From NCBI RefSeq assembly GCF_000724485.1, contig NZ_CP007739.1, positions 356,843-420,842 on the forward strand: a stretch of DNA of 64,000 nt. Direction: 5' to 3'. Position numbers and translations under genes: made by a program. This DNA comes from Bacillus methanolicus MGA3 (GTDB lineage: Bacteria; Bacillota; Bacilli; Bacillales; Cytobacillaceae). Positions 39,835 to 49,492 of this stretch are shown here, one piece after another; position 1 is the stretch's first letter; each line of letters opens with the position of its first letter. The notes under the pieces are model-generated. The model was given only the letters and a program-made list of their open reading frames with translations, searched no databases and was not told the DNA's origin.

Positions 39835-40467
39835 ATTTCAAGGCAAGAAAAGTTAGCAGATGGAACCTTTGATAGAAGGGATAAAATATTGCAGATTGCC
39901 CTTCAGCAATTTGCGAAATATGGATATCATAGAACGAAAATATCAGATATTGTACGAGAAGCTGGTGTATCGCAAGGAACTTTTTATTGGTACTTCAAAA
40001 GTAAGGAAGCTATCGCTCTTGAAATTATTAAAAAAGGACAAGAACAATTGCTGAAAGTCGTGTTGCAAGGCTATCGACAATCAGCGGGAAGCGTTCAAGA
40101 CGCTGTAAAAGCTTCTGAAAAATTGTTTGAAGACCTTTTTACATTTGCTGAACAAAATAAGTATTTAATGAAACTTATCCTAAAAGGAATTGAAACAGAA
40201 GATTCGGTACAAGAAGCTATATTAGAAACTCGAATTAACATCGAAGAAGCGTTTCAAAAAAACATTAAGAGAGCAATAGAACTTAATATGCTACCTGCAA
40301 AAGACCCGGCTCTACAATCCGCTTTTTTAATGAGTTTAGTGGAAGGAATAATGGCAAGATGGCTGTTTGAACCTCTTGTAAAAGATTCAACTATTAAAAA
40401 GAAAACAGCTAAAGAGTTGGCTGCGGAAACTGTTAGATTCGAATTTTTTGGCCTTCTTGGTATATAA
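39835..40467 (+). CDS. TetR/AcrR-family regulator with an unusual start
   Basis: A TetR protein of about 210 residues. The helix-turn-helix is FAKYGYHRTKISDIVREAGV, then SQGTFYWYFKSKEAI; the C-terminal half is the helical ligand domain. No ATG, GTG or TTG lies at the right distance from the SD (GAGAGGAGG, 39820-39828): the codon there is ATT 39835, followed by SRQEKLADGTFDRRDK, which fits the family N-terminus. The next possible start, TTG 39889, would cut into helix 1. So initiation is at ATT or a start codon was mutated. The operator upstream suggests autoregulation; it probably also controls the ABC transporter 35 bases downstream. Confidence 0.82.
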   Translation: MSRQEKLADGTFDRRDKILQIALQQFAKYGYHRTKISDIVREAGVSQGTFYWYFKSKEAIALEIIKKGQEQLLKVVLQGYRQSAGSVQDAVKASEKLFEDLFTFAEQNKYLMKLILKGIETEDSVQEAILETRINIEEAFQKNIKRAIELNMLPAKDPALQSAFLMSLVEGIMARWLFEPLVKDSTIKKKTAKELAAETVRFEFFGLLGI

Positions 40468-40505
40468 ATTTTAATTACAAGTTCATTAGAAAGGAGTAAG
40501 AATAG

Positions 40506-41339
40506 ATGAGAAAAAGACGCTCATTTGTTTTAAGTATGATTTTGATCCTAGCATTAAGCCTTATTGTTAGTGCTTGTGGAACAGCTGGAAATAAATCTGC
40601 TAAAGACGAGAAAGCAAACTCTGACTTATTGCAACAGATTAAAGATAGAGGTGTTATTAAAGTTGGAGTAATGGGTACATATCCTCCCTACAATTTCTTA
40701 AACGACAAAAAAGAAATGGATGGTTTTGATGTAGATATTGCAAAAGAAATTGCGAAAAGATTAGGAGTAAAAGCAGAATTTGTAGCACAAGAATTTTCCG
40801 GTATGATACCAGGCTTAAAAACGGAAAAATTTGATATTGTTGTTAGCCAAATGACGATTACTGATGAGCGTAAAAAACAAATGGATTTTACTGAACCTTA
40901 TATTACAAATCAAGTAAAAATCATTGTCCGCAACAATAACAATACTATTAAAACATTAAAAGATTTTAAGGGGAAAAATATCGGAGTTGGTTTAGGTACT
41001 AATGATGAAACATATCTTCGTACGAAAGTTCTTCCTGAAGTAGGTGAATTTAATATTAAAACGTACGATGATGTCATAACTTCATTAAAAGATTTAGATT
41101 CCGGAAGAATCGATGCTACGATAAACAATATATATGCTATAAAACCGATTGTTGAAAAAAACGGATTTAAAATTAAACCTGTTGGTGAACCAATCAAATC
41201 CGATCAAGCAGGTATTGCAATGCGTAAAGGAAACGAGGCTCTATTAAAAGAGTTGAATAAAATTTTACAAGAAATGAAAGATGACGGGACATATAATAAG
41301 ATCTTTAAAAAATGGTTTGGAGAGGAACCGGCAAAGTAA
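40506..41339 (+). CDS. amino acid ABC transporter substrate-binding lipoprotein
   Basis: A 277-residue family 3 solute-binding protein. Lipobox VSAC (Cys24), then the bilobed domain with YPPYNFLNDKKEMDGFDVDIA, FAQ-type Met/Ile lobe contacts and MTITDERKKQMDFTEPYI. It should bind a polar or sulfur-containing amino acid outside the membrane; the ligand cannot be fixed. First gene of a three-gene importer operon. Confidence 0.92.
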   Translation: MRKRRSFVLSMILILALSLIVSACGTAGNKSAKDEKANSDLLQQIKDRGVIKVGVMGTYPPYNFLNDKKEMDGFDVDIAKEIAKRLGVKAEFVAQEFSGMIPGLKTEKFDIVVSQMTITDERKKQMDFTEPYITNQVKIIVRNNNNTIKTLKDFKGKNIGVGLGTNDETYLRTKVLPEVGEFNIKTYDDVITSLKDLDSGRIDATINNIYAIKPIVEKNGFKIKPVGEPIKSDQAGIAMRKGNEALLKELNKILQEMKDDGTYNKIFKKWFGEEPAK

Positions 41340-41366
41340 AAAAATAGAAAGGAATTCGCAATTAGA

Positions 41367-42011
41367 ATGGATCTTGTAATAGATAACCTGTCATTTTTGC
41401 TAAAAGGAGCGTATTATACGCTTCTTATTACTATTGTATCAATGTTTTTTGGGTTAATCATTGGGGTTATTATAGCGATTGCGAGGCTTAAAGGCAATCG
41501 ATTGATCAAATGGTTAGCTCGCGCATATGTTTCTATCATTAGAGGGACCCCTCCTTTAGTACAGATTATTATTGTTTATTATGGGTTAGTGGATTACGGT
41601 ATAAAACTAAACCCGTTAAATGCTTCATTTATAGCGTTAAGCATTAACATCGGTGCTTATTTATCGGAAACATTTCGCGGAGCGATTCAATCGATTCCTA
41701 AAGGCCAAACAGAAGCTGCTTATGCAACAGGGATGACGCCATGGCAGACAATGAGGAGGATTATCCTTCCTCAAGCAATTCGAATCGCAATCCCCCCAAT
41801 GGGTAATACCTTTATTGGCATGTTAAAAGAAACCTCGCTCGTTTCCGTTATCACTGTTACAGAATTGTTGCGTTCAGCGCAATTATTAGTTGCCCAGTAC
41901 TATGTATATATGCCGTTTTATATAGCGATTGCAATTATGTATTGGATCATGAGCACAGGCTTTTCTTTAATATTAGAAAGAATTGAAAAACGTTTATCAA
42001 TTTATGATTAA
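41367..42011 (+). CDS. amino acid ABC transporter permease (HisM/GlnP type)
   Basis: A 214-residue membrane protein with five predicted helices and the ABC permease loop [23 protein letters not shown] that contacts the ATPase. [14 protein letters not shown] is the family N-terminal signature. Starts 27 bases behind the binding-protein gene; SD AGAAAGGA. Confidence 0.93.
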   Translation: MDLVIDNLSFLLKGAYYTLLITIVSMFFGLIIGVIIAIARLKGNRLIKWLARAYVSIIRGTPPLVQIIIVYYGLVDYGIKLNPLNASFIALSINIGAYLSETFRGAIQSIPKGQTEAAYATGMTPWQTMRRIILPQAIRIAIPPMGNTFIGMLKETSLVSVITVTELLRSAQLLVAQYYVYMPFYIAIAIMYWIMSTGFSLILERIEKRLSIYD

Positions 42012-42025
42012 GTTGGGGATTTAAC

Positions 42026-42772
42026 ATGATTAAAACAAACGGGTTATCGAAAAGTTTTTCCAATCAAGAAGTTTTAAAAAATATTAATTTAGAAATTTAC
42101 GATGGAGAAATTGTTGCTATTATTGGTCCAAGCGGTTCCGGAAAAAGTACATTGCTTCGATGCATAAACGGTCTTGAAGAAATGACATCTGGAAGTTTAG
42201 AAGTCAATGGCATTGTGGTGGATGCAAAGCAAAGAAAAAAGGAGCGCAATAAGCAAATACGAAAAATCCGCCTTCATACAGGCATGGTTTTTCAACAGTT
42301 TAACTTATATCCTCATAAAACAGTTTTAGAAAATGTCATTGAAGCTTTATTATTAGTAAAAAAATGGCCTAAAGCGAAAGCTGTTGAAAAAGGAGAAAAA
42401 TTGCTGGAGAGGGTAGGATTGCTTGAAAAAAAAGATGTATACCCATCCAGATTGTCCGGAGGCCAGCAGCAAAGAGTGGCCATTGCACGTGCACTGGCAA
42501 TGGAACCTAACATTATGTTATTTGATGAACCGACTTCTGCCTTAGACCCTGAATTAGTAGCGGAGGTTTTGAATGTTATCAAAGAGCTTGCTAATGAAGG
42601 AATGACGATGTTGATTGTGACACATGAAATGAAGTTTGCAAAAGAAGTGGCAGACAGGATCATTTTTATGGCTGACGGAATGATCATCGAACAAGGAAAA
42701 CCGGATCAATTTTTCTTAAATCCACAAACAGAACGTGCAATGAAATTTTTGAATAATTTTACGGTTAAATGA
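42026..42772 (+). CDS. amino acid ABC transporter ATP-binding protein (GlnQ type)
   Basis: A 248-residue ABC ATPase: Walker [11 protein letters not shown]-loop [12 protein letters not shown], signature LSGGQQQR, Walker [15 protein letters not shown] and H-loop VTHEMKFA. Starts 14 bases behind the permease. It powers uptake by the two preceding gene products. Confidence 0.96.
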   Translation: MIKTNGLSKSFSNQEVLKNINLEIYDGEIVAIIGPSGSGKSTLLRCINGLEEMTSGSLEVNGIVVDAKQRKKERNKQIRKIRLHTGMVFQQFNLYPHKTVLENVIEALLLVKKWPKAKAVEKGEKLLERVGLLEKKDVYPSRLSGGQQQRVAIARALAMEPNIMLFDEPTSALDPELVAEVLNVIKELANEGMTMLIVTHEMKFAKEVADRIIFMADGMIIEQGKPDQFFLNPQTERAMKFLNNFTVK

Positions 42773-42792
42773 CTTCTTGAAAGGAGCTTTTG

Positions 42793-42960
42793 ATGAAAGT
42801 TGTAACTGAGGGGTACGGGAAACGTTCCTTCACAGCAGTTGGTGCATCCGGTTATGAAATGAAAATGGACGCGACAGAAGCTTATGGTGGAGAAGGAAAA
42901 GGCGTCACACCAACAGAAATGCTTTTAGCTTCTTTAGCAGGATGTATTGGGATCGATTGA
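42793..42960 (+). pseudogene. OsmC/Ohr-family fragment
   Basis: A 55-residue frame (SD AAGGAG) reads the OsmC N-terminus: GYGKRSFTAVGASGYEMKMD, then VTPTEMLLASLAGCIGID, which contains the first redox cysteine. It stops there; the second half of the fold and second cysteine are missing. It follows the ABC transporter by 20 bases and was probably its last operon member. Confidence 0.8.
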
Positions 42961-42993
42961 TTTAAAAATTTATACCTCACTAGTGATCGTATC

Positions 42994-43034
42994 AAAAAAG
43001 AGTTGCTGCTTTGTTTAGCACGCAACTCTTCATC
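42994..43034 (-). terminator. queT terminator
   Basis: On the minus strand AGAGTTGCGTGC pairs with GCAGCAACTCT followed by TTTTTT. The hairpin resembles that at 39604. Confidence 0.85.
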
Positions 43035-43039
43035 TATTT

Positions 43040-43525
43040 TTATATCAATTTTTCGAAATTCAAGCGTTTGTTCAGCGCATACATAATTGGTGCACCAATG
43101 ATCATTACAACAAATTCGCCAACTGCCGTTGTCAACCATGTAAATAAGAATGGCAAGCCAAAAGCTAAATGAAGTTCAAGAGCAATGAGGAACATGGTGA
43201 ACGTAAAGACAAGGGTGTTAAACACCATTCGCCCCCATATACCTTTTATAAAGCGCGCAGAAAAAATGGTGATTAATAAAGAAATTATAGTTTGTCCTAC
43301 ACCAAATACAAGATCATACGCAACCATTGGTGAAAATAATAGATTGGTTAGAAAGACACCTAATACCATTCCGTAAAGATATTTCTTGTTGAAGACAACA
43401 AGATGGTTAAAGATTTCGGAAACCCGAAATTGTATTTGGGTAAATCCAAACGGCTGAATGAGCATGGAGACAGCTATATACAAGGCTGCCAAAATCCCAT
43501 TCCCGACAAGTGTTCTTACATTCAT
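43040..43525 (-). CDS. queT: QueT-family queuosine precursor transporter
   Basis: A 161-residue integral membrane protein with five to six helices, starting MNVRTLVGNGILAALYIAVS. The family marker FGFTQIQFRVSEIFNHL is present. QueT is the substrate-specific S component of an ECF importer for preQ1-type precursors. I use ATG 43525 because a preQ1 riboswitch and its SD lie directly upstream; the longer frame to 43609 would run through the riboswitch. Confidence 0.93.
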   Translation of the reverse strand: MNVRTLVGNGILAALYIAVSMLIQPFGFTQIQFRVSEIFNHLVVFNKKYLYGMVLGVFLTNLLFSPMVAYDLVFGVGQTIISLLITIFSARFIKGIWGRMVFNTLVFTFTMFLIALELHLAFGLPFLFTWLTTAVGEFVVMIIGAPIMYALNKRLNFEKLI

Positions 43526-43534
43526 ATGCAATTC

Positions 43535-43573
43535 TCTCCTTAGTTTTTTATCGTGGGATGGTTTCGAACCACG
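43535..43573 (-). promoter_or_regulatory. preQ1-I riboswitch
   Basis: Minus-strand sequence CGTGG...CCCACG with loop GGTTCGAAACC-like segment is followed by the hallmark A-rich tail ATAAAAAACTAAGGAG. Ligand binding folds the tail into a pseudoknot that hides the overlapping SD (AAGGAG), so control should be translational. The gene is queT. Confidence 0.9.
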
Positions 43574-43629
43574 TTCGAGTGAACACTCGAAGAAAACATT
43601 ATAATACACATAAAAAATTTGGTCAAAAT

Positions 43630-43666
43630 AGAAGCCCGGCTGTTCCGCGCAGCAGGGCTTCTATTT
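43630..43666 (+). terminator. terminator hairpin used as intron target
   Basis: AGAAGCCC(G)GCTG pairs with CAGC(A)GGGCTTCT, followed by ATTT and then the intron 5' end. No gene it serves on the plus strand is intact; it may serve the minus strand as well. Confidence 0.75.
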
Positions 43667-45160
43667 GTGCGCCCGGCATGGGTGTAATCTATAGGGTGCA
43701 AGTCCCGAGCTGTGAAGGCAGAAGTAGCAGTTAGCTTAACGCAAGGGTGTCCGTGGTAACGCGGAATCTGAAGGAAGCGGACGGCAAACTTCCGGTCTGA
43801 GGAATACGAACTTCATATGAGGCTAGGTATCACTGGGTGAGTTTGCAACACAAAACAAAGCCCTTTCTGCCGAAGGTGATACAGAGTAAATGAAGCAGAT
43901 AGATGGAAGGAAAGATTACACTCTTACCCGGGGAGATCTGACTGGCACGCCAAGTAATCTTGGTAACCTATCTAGCGATAGATAGCTGAGCAGTCAGAAG
44001 TCAGCAGAGGTCATAGTACTCTTTCGAGCTCGAGACGAAAGAGGAAGGACCGAACAATTAAGGAGAACGAAACACTACGCGTTCATTTTCTGTGTTGAAG
44101 CAGACAATCCGGCAGGACTTACTTGAAGGAGGAAGTGGTGAATCCCACGGGGGACTTCAAGAGGGTGGAGCAGAAGATGGCACAAATAGAGGGATTCGTT
44201 CACGTGGAGAGGATATCTATGTTGATGGAACTGATTTTGTCACGGGAAAATGACAAGGTGAACCACGATAAACTGATGGGGATCTTGGCGAAAACGATCG
44301 AAGATCGGATTTTACTTAAATTAATCTGCCGGTATCTTCAATCAGGCGTGATGATAAATGGAGTGGTAATGGAAACAGACATGGGAACGCCACAAGGTGG
44401 ACCGCTTAGTCCACTATTATCAAACATCATGCTTCACGAGTTGGACAAGGAACTTGAGAAACGTGGACATAAATTTGTACGGTACGCGGATGACTGTAAT
44501 ATCTACGTGAAAACAAAGAAAGCAGGAATTCGTGTCATGAACTCCATTACTAACTTTATCGAGAAGGAATTAAAGCTCAAGGTAAATAAAGAGAAATCGG
44601 CGGTAGACCGTCCTTGGAAACGGAAGTTTCTCGGTTTTAGCTTTACACCAAACAAAACACCCAAAATACGGATGGCGAAAGAAAGTGTGAAACGATTCAA
44701 GAACAAGATCCGTGAAATCACATCAAGATCCAAACCGTATCGAATGGAGGAAAGAATTGAGAAACTGAACATGTACCTAATGGGATGGTGTGGATATTTT
44801 GCCTTGGCAGATACACCAAGCAAGTTCAAAGAATTGGATGAATGGATAAGACGAAGACTTCGAATGTGTTTATGGAAAGAGTGGAAAACGCCGAAAACAA
44901 GAATTCGGAAACTTAGAGCATTAGGTGTTCCAAGCCATAAAGCAATCGAGTGGGGCAATACACACAAGAAATACTGGCGGATTGCCTGCAGTCCCATTCT
45001 ACACAAAACCCTCGACAACTCCTACTGGAGTCATCAAGGGTTAAGAAGTCTATTCGAGAGATATCATTTTCTACGTCATACTTAATTGAAACCGCGGTAT
45101 ACCGAACGGTACGTACGGTGGTGTGAGAGGTCGGGGGTTAGTCACCCCCTCCTACTCGAT
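43667..45160 (+). mobile_element. group IIC intron (Oceanobacillus O.i.I1 type)
   Basis: The 5' end GTGCGCCCGGCATGGGTG and the domain I structure (GGGTGTCCGTGGTAACGCGG, TTACCCGGGGAGATCTG) match the Oceanobacillus iheyensis group IIC ribozyme. The 3' end has domain V (ACCGAACGGTACGTACGGT) and ends CCTACTCGAT. Insertion just 3' of a terminator stem is the class C habit. The ribozyme parts look complete, but the encoded protein has an internal deletion. Confidence 0.9.
44123..45085 (+). pseudogene. intron-encoded reverse transcriptase/maturase with internal deletion
   Basis: About 315 residues, against roughly 420 for intact relatives. The start is likely GTG 44138 behind AAGGAGG. The chain runs MELILSREN straight into KVNHDKLMG: about 110 residues (RT0 to RT2/3 with the first catalytic Asp) are gone, in frame. 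The rest is intact: GTPQGGPLSPLLSNIML, FVRYADDCN, maturase domain X and the end ERYHFLRHT. It cannot copy RNA but might still fold as a maturase fragment. Confidence 0.88.
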
Positions 45161-45477
45161 TTCATCTATTTTGTTAGATGATAGGATAATTCTGAGTGTA
45201 TCGTGGATTACTTTAGTATGGCGGCATCGGTTCAATTTTTTAATTGGAATAGCTTATCATAAAACCGAATTTCCATTATTTTAGAGGAAATCGGTTTTTT
45301 AGTATTTACAAATAAACATAATGAAATAAGAAATTTTTTTAGTCAATGACAAATATAATGAAAAAAACATTTAGATGAAATATTGTTAAATCAAGAAGAG
45401 TTGTTTTATCAATCAAATTAAATGATATAATTTTCTAAAAATTTCATTATTTTAAAGGAAAAGGAGAGATTCTAATT
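45161..45477. other. intron right flank, gap with a terminator
   Basis: A plus-strand hairpin AAACCGAATTTCC/GGAAATCGGTTT plus TTT at 45262-45300. No gene between the intron and 45478. Confidence 0.5.
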
Positions 45478-45900
45478 ATGTATGAACTAAAAACAAAAGA
45501 AACCGACAACAGTGTCATTGAGTTTATTGAAAATATAGAAAGCCCCAAAAAACGTGAAGACGCATATAAATTATTAGATATTTTTACTGAAACGACAGGT
45601 TATAAAGCAAAAATGTGGGGACCTAGTATTATTGGATTTGGTTCATATCATTATAAATATGAATCTGGCCACGAAGGTGATGCACCGCTAGTTGGCTTTT
45701 CACCTCGAAAATCCAAAATCAGCTTATATTTTGCACCGGGTGACACACAACGAGATGAATTGTTAAAGGACTTTGGAAAGCATACTACTGGAAAAGCGTG
45801 TGTGTACATCAATAAAGTAGCTGATATTGATGTTAATGTTTTAAAAGCTTTAATTAACCAATCTGTAAGGTTTTTGAAAGAAACCTATCCGAATGATTGA
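45478..45900 (+). CDS. DUF1801 protein
   Basis: A 140-residue protein of the DUF1801/YdhG-like fold: IESPKKREDAYKLLDIF, the core KMWGPSIIGFGSYHYKY, then VGFSPRKSKISLYF and GKACVYINKVADID. Family members are small cytosolic proteins of uncertain function. Strong SD (AAAGGAGAG). Single gene. Confidence 0.85.
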   Translation: MYELKTKETDNSVIEFIENIESPKKREDAYKLLDIFTETTGYKAKMWGPSIIGFGSYHYKYESGHEGDAPLVGFSPRKSKISLYFAPGDTQRDELLKDFGKHTTGKACVYINKVADIDVNVLKALINQSVRFLKETYPND

Positions 45901-46198
45901 AGTGTTTAAAGAAATTTGATGACTAAAAATTCGATTAGTTGAATTTAACTAATGATACCAGATACCTTATTTTTTAAATAAAAGAAAAGAATTTGTCCTA
46001 CGACAAATGTAAGATCGCCCTGTTGTTTCTCACAGCAGGGCAATGTCAATGGGAGTTGGTAACCGGGAAAATAAATATCGGAACTTTAACGAGATCGAAG
46101 AAATGGTTTATAAGTCCTGCAGCTCTATCAACTCACCGTTATTGGAAAGCACACCGTATTTACAATCTAATTTTCCGCACAATACATATTTTTTCTGC

Positions 46199-46973
46199 CA
46201 TTTTTTCTTCCACTGGGGCGGTGCTTCACCCTATACCTGTAGATGAACACGGTATGAAAACGGATTTAATCCCTCCGAATAAAAAACCAAGATTTATTTT
46301 TGTTACTCCATCCCATCAGTTTCCACTTGGGGGAACATTGCCTATTCAGCGTCGAATTCAGTTAATCCAATTTGCCAGAAAAGTTGATTGTTTTATTGTA
46401 GAAGACGATTATGACAGTGAATTTCGTTATCAAGGAGCGCCAATTAATTCACTTCAGGGGCTTGATCCAGACAGGGTGATTTATATTGGAACTTTCAGCA
46501 AGATATTATCACCTGCCCTAAGGTTGGGGTATTTAGTTCTGCCTCTCTCTTTAACAAAACGTTGTAAAGATTTAAAATGGTTTACGGACCTTCACACCCC
46601 CTCATTAGAACAACTTACCCTTGCGCGTTTCATAGATGAAAGACATCTGGAACGCCATATTAGAAAAATGAAAAAAATATATAAAACACGTCGGGATCAT
46701 TTAAAAAAATGTTTAGTAGAACAGTTTGGTATTAATGTTAAAATTTCAGGTGATTCAACAGGTCTGCATTTGATTGCTGAATTTCAAAATATAGAGTTTT
46801 CAAATGAAAAGGTACAGGAAATAATGGTAAAATATAAAGTTAAAATTTATCCAGTAGAACTTCATACGATTCACAAAGGAATGCATCAAAGTAAAATCAT
46901 TTTAGGCTATGGTAATCTAACAATAGAGGAAATAGAAGAAGGTATATATAGATTAAAATCTGCTTTGATCTAG
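46199..46973 (+). pseudogene. MocR/PdxR-type regulator, only the aminotransferase-like part
   Basis: The frame reads a fold-type I aminotransferase domain: VDCFIVEDDYDSEFRY, then YIGTFSKILSPALRLGYLVLP with the PLP lysine in TFSK. MocR proteins carry this behind a GntR winged helix; here the helix and the first third of the domain are missing, and sequence 45993-46198 in front reads as scrambled frames. The C-terminus is complete. Non-functional as a regulator. Confidence 0.8.
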
Positions 46974-47815
46974 GAGATGGTGAATCATTATCAATGTCTT
47001 ATCGATTTTTTGGTTCGTTCTGTACGGCGACTTGTTGTAAATGGAACATGAAGATGATGTCCCAAAAGCGAACACTTTTGGGATACTCCCTTTCTTTTAT
47101 TATAAAGATTTTATGATAATAATTCTTTTCGCCAGCATTTACTATTTCACTGATATCTTATAATTGTTTGAAGAAAAACACCATTCAGTGCATGAAGATG
47201 TAAGTTCCTAATATCGAAATTTTCATTTCAATTTATCCTCAATTCCTAAAAGTTATAAAGAGAAGAAAAAAATAAAAGTGGATAAAAATAAATAGTTATA
47301 GGAGCTGGTTAACAATAAATTCTGCACTTGGAAACAAATCTATTTTAAGTTGAAATTTCCTCATTCGATAAAGAGAGTTTTTCATAAATATACCCCACCA
47401 TACGTAATTTAAAATCTGAAGAACATGCGTTTTTTTTTCTCCAAAAAATCCCCTCCAAGTAAACAGTATAGTGCTTCCTTTTTATTGTCTACTTAAAAGG
47501 GGACATAACAAAACATATGTTGCTTTTAGTTCACGATAAATCCTATCCAAACAAGCCCTTGCTTCCACAGGATTGTTACTTTCATTTCTTTATTAGGGTA
47601 GTTGTGCTTTGAATTCTTCATAATAGATTCCGAAAACTTTCTAGTGGAAATTTTTACATTCTTCTCATCATCAACAGATTTGAATTCTTATTTGTAGAGA
47701 TTCCTTTCTATCCATTCAACATGTGACTTTTCCTTTAGGGTGAGACTTTTTCCTTTATGGCCCTCAAGTCAGATACGATTATGAGTGAAGTGTCCGTCAA
47801 ATGCAAACAATGACC
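46974..47815. other. long gap, accessory debris
   Basis: A terminator hairpin (TCCCAAAAG/CTTTTGGGA) at 47060-47083 ends the MocR relic. On the minus strand near 47500-47600 a frame reads NPVEARACLDRIYRELKATY without start; I do not recognise it. Nothing else is supported. Confidence 0.4.
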
Positions 47816-49468
47816 CTAAACGCTTTCCATTTCTTCTTTGTTTCTCCGAAACGAAAACTGCTTGAAAAAACCTTTTGTGCTATATACCGTATTGGCTGCT
47901 GTACAAGCAACAACATGACGGGCACTTTGTAATGGGTGGGTAGATTGTGAAAAGCTCAGCATTCGGAGCTTCTCAACTGTAAAGCCTTTTTTTATTAAAG
48001 CTTCGTCAAACTCTTTCTGTGCAGCCTGTTTTGCCTTAAACAGCATCATCTGGATTCTGCTGTATACGTTAATCGCGCCGTCTCCCGTTGTTTCAATTGG
48101 AAGAAAAATCGCTTCCGGGTGAAGTTCAGTAATTAATGACTGGACGCCGTCTGAAACACCGGATGAAGGCATACATCCGAAAGGCTTAACAGAAATGGTC
48201 ATGTTTACTTTACGTTTCACCACATTCAAAATGAGCTTGCCAACCTCCATATGCCCCTCTCCACCTCTCAGGTGGTTGTTATAGTGTTCGTGAGCGACCT
48301 TCGCAATCTCATCCATATCAGGCAAGTGATAGCCACGAAGTCCAATGGCTTTGGCATATGTTTGGAACATCACTCGTACAGCACGATCCGCTAACTGCAA
48401 CATCCGCAGACGCAGGTGAGGGTTCTTTCCTTCCAGCCCTTTACTACCGGAGTCCGCTCGGCGTAAATTCATCCGTTTGAGGGTATCATAGCGCCCCTCC
48501 CAGATCAAAAATAAAATCCATGCCGTCACAGATTGTACTTCTACTTCGGCCCCTTCTTCCTCCAAAAATTGCTGCAGGCGATAGTTGCCATCTCCCTCCG
48601 TTGTCATCGCCCAAAACTCACCGATAATACTTACTTTTGGTTTGACGATTGTCCGGTCTACTTTCACCGCTTGCAGTTCTTTGCGGCATCGGTATAAGGC
48701 TCGTATGAGAGATTTCTGTTTACTGAAGGCTTCATGCAAATATTGTTTACAGCGATCCAGGGCAGCATTGGTTGATCCGGCAACCACTTCATAAGGACGA
48801 ATCCGGTAACCGAGGGCGTTCAAAATGTCGCCGATTAAAACAGCCTTTAAAAAGGTTATGAAAAAGGAGCTGTCTAATTTAAGGGCAGATTCTTCACCTG
48901 TAGCCTGCTTTAAGCCGCTCTGTTGTTGGAACAGAAGAACCCGAAAACCGTCAAATCCGGCATCCCGCAATGCCTTACGATATTCTGTCACGTACGTACC
49001 AAAGCGGCAGGGACCACAGGAACCGCTTGTAATGAAAAGATAATTGCGGACAATTTCTTCTTTCGATTTTCCTTCTACGTCCCTTAGGTGGGTAAGATAT
49101 TTAATCAAATTTCCCACGGTGAAATAGGTCGGGTTGCATTGTCCCCTGTTTCCAAATTCCTTGCCATAGCGCAATGACTCTGTATCCGGGCATTCCATAT
49201 GCTTGACATTGTAGCCTAATCCTTTCAAAGCTCCCTCGACCAAATAGTCATGTGCCATCGTAAGTCCTCCGAAAAGGATGGTCGTAGAATCTTTGTCTCT
49301 GGCAAAGAATTGCCGCGGGACGGGGTCAAACCACTGATTTTTTGTTTGGTTCAAACCTAAGGTAGCTTCTTGTTCCTCCTTAAATCGATTCAATTCTTCT
49401 TCGAATAGTTTCGCAACATCAGTTTGATCAATATCCTTAACGCTGGAATGTTCTTTTGCCAATTTCAC
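47816..49468 (-). CDS. 2-hydroxyacyl-CoA dehydratase-like (HgdB/CoA-activase family) protein
   Basis: A 550-residue soluble protein from GTG. Cysteine motifs GNRGQCNPTYFT, TSGSCGPCRFGTY and KPFGCMPSSGVSDG suggest an Fe-S cluster as in the dehydratase subunits of 2-hydroxyglutaryl-CoA dehydratase relatives. It follows the giant activase by 24 bases and is probably its partner. Large CoG3580-like proteins of this type occur in Firmicutes with no known substrate. Enzyme chemistry is inferred from the family only. Confidence 0.7.
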   Translation of the reverse strand: MKLAKEHSSVKDIDQTDVAKLFEEELNRFKEEQEATLGLNQTKNQWFDPVPRQFFARDKDSTTILFGGLTMAHDYLVEGALKGLGYNVKHMECPDTESLRYGKEFGNRGQCNPTYFTVGNLIKYLTHLRDVEGKSKEEIVRNYLFITSGSCGPCRFGTYVTEYRKALRDAGFDGFRVLLFQQQSGLKQATGEESALKLDSSFFITFLKAVLIGDILNALGYRIRPYEVVAGSTNAALDRCKQYLHEAFSKQKSLIRALYRCRKELQAVKVDRTIVKPKVSIIGEFWAMTTEGDGNYRLQQFLEEEGAEVEVQSVTAWILFLIWEGRYDTLKRMNLRRADSGSKGLEGKNPHLRLRMLQLADRAVRVMFQTYAKAIGLRGYHLPDMDEIAKVAHEHYNNHLRGGEGHMEVGKLILNVVKRKVNMTISVKPFGCMPSSGVSDGVQSLITELHPEAIFLPIETTGDGAINVYSRIQMMLFKAKQAAQKEFDEALIKKGFTVEKLRMLSFSQSTHPLQSARHVVACTAANTVYSTKGFFKQFSFRRNKEEMESV

Positions 49469-49492
49469 GTTTTTGTCGACTCCTTTTTATTA

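Noticed and set aside
45993-46246. Two overlapping frames as an N-terminal regulator gene
   Set aside because: They are scrambled remains in front of the MocR aminotransferase domain; neither encodes a winged helix.
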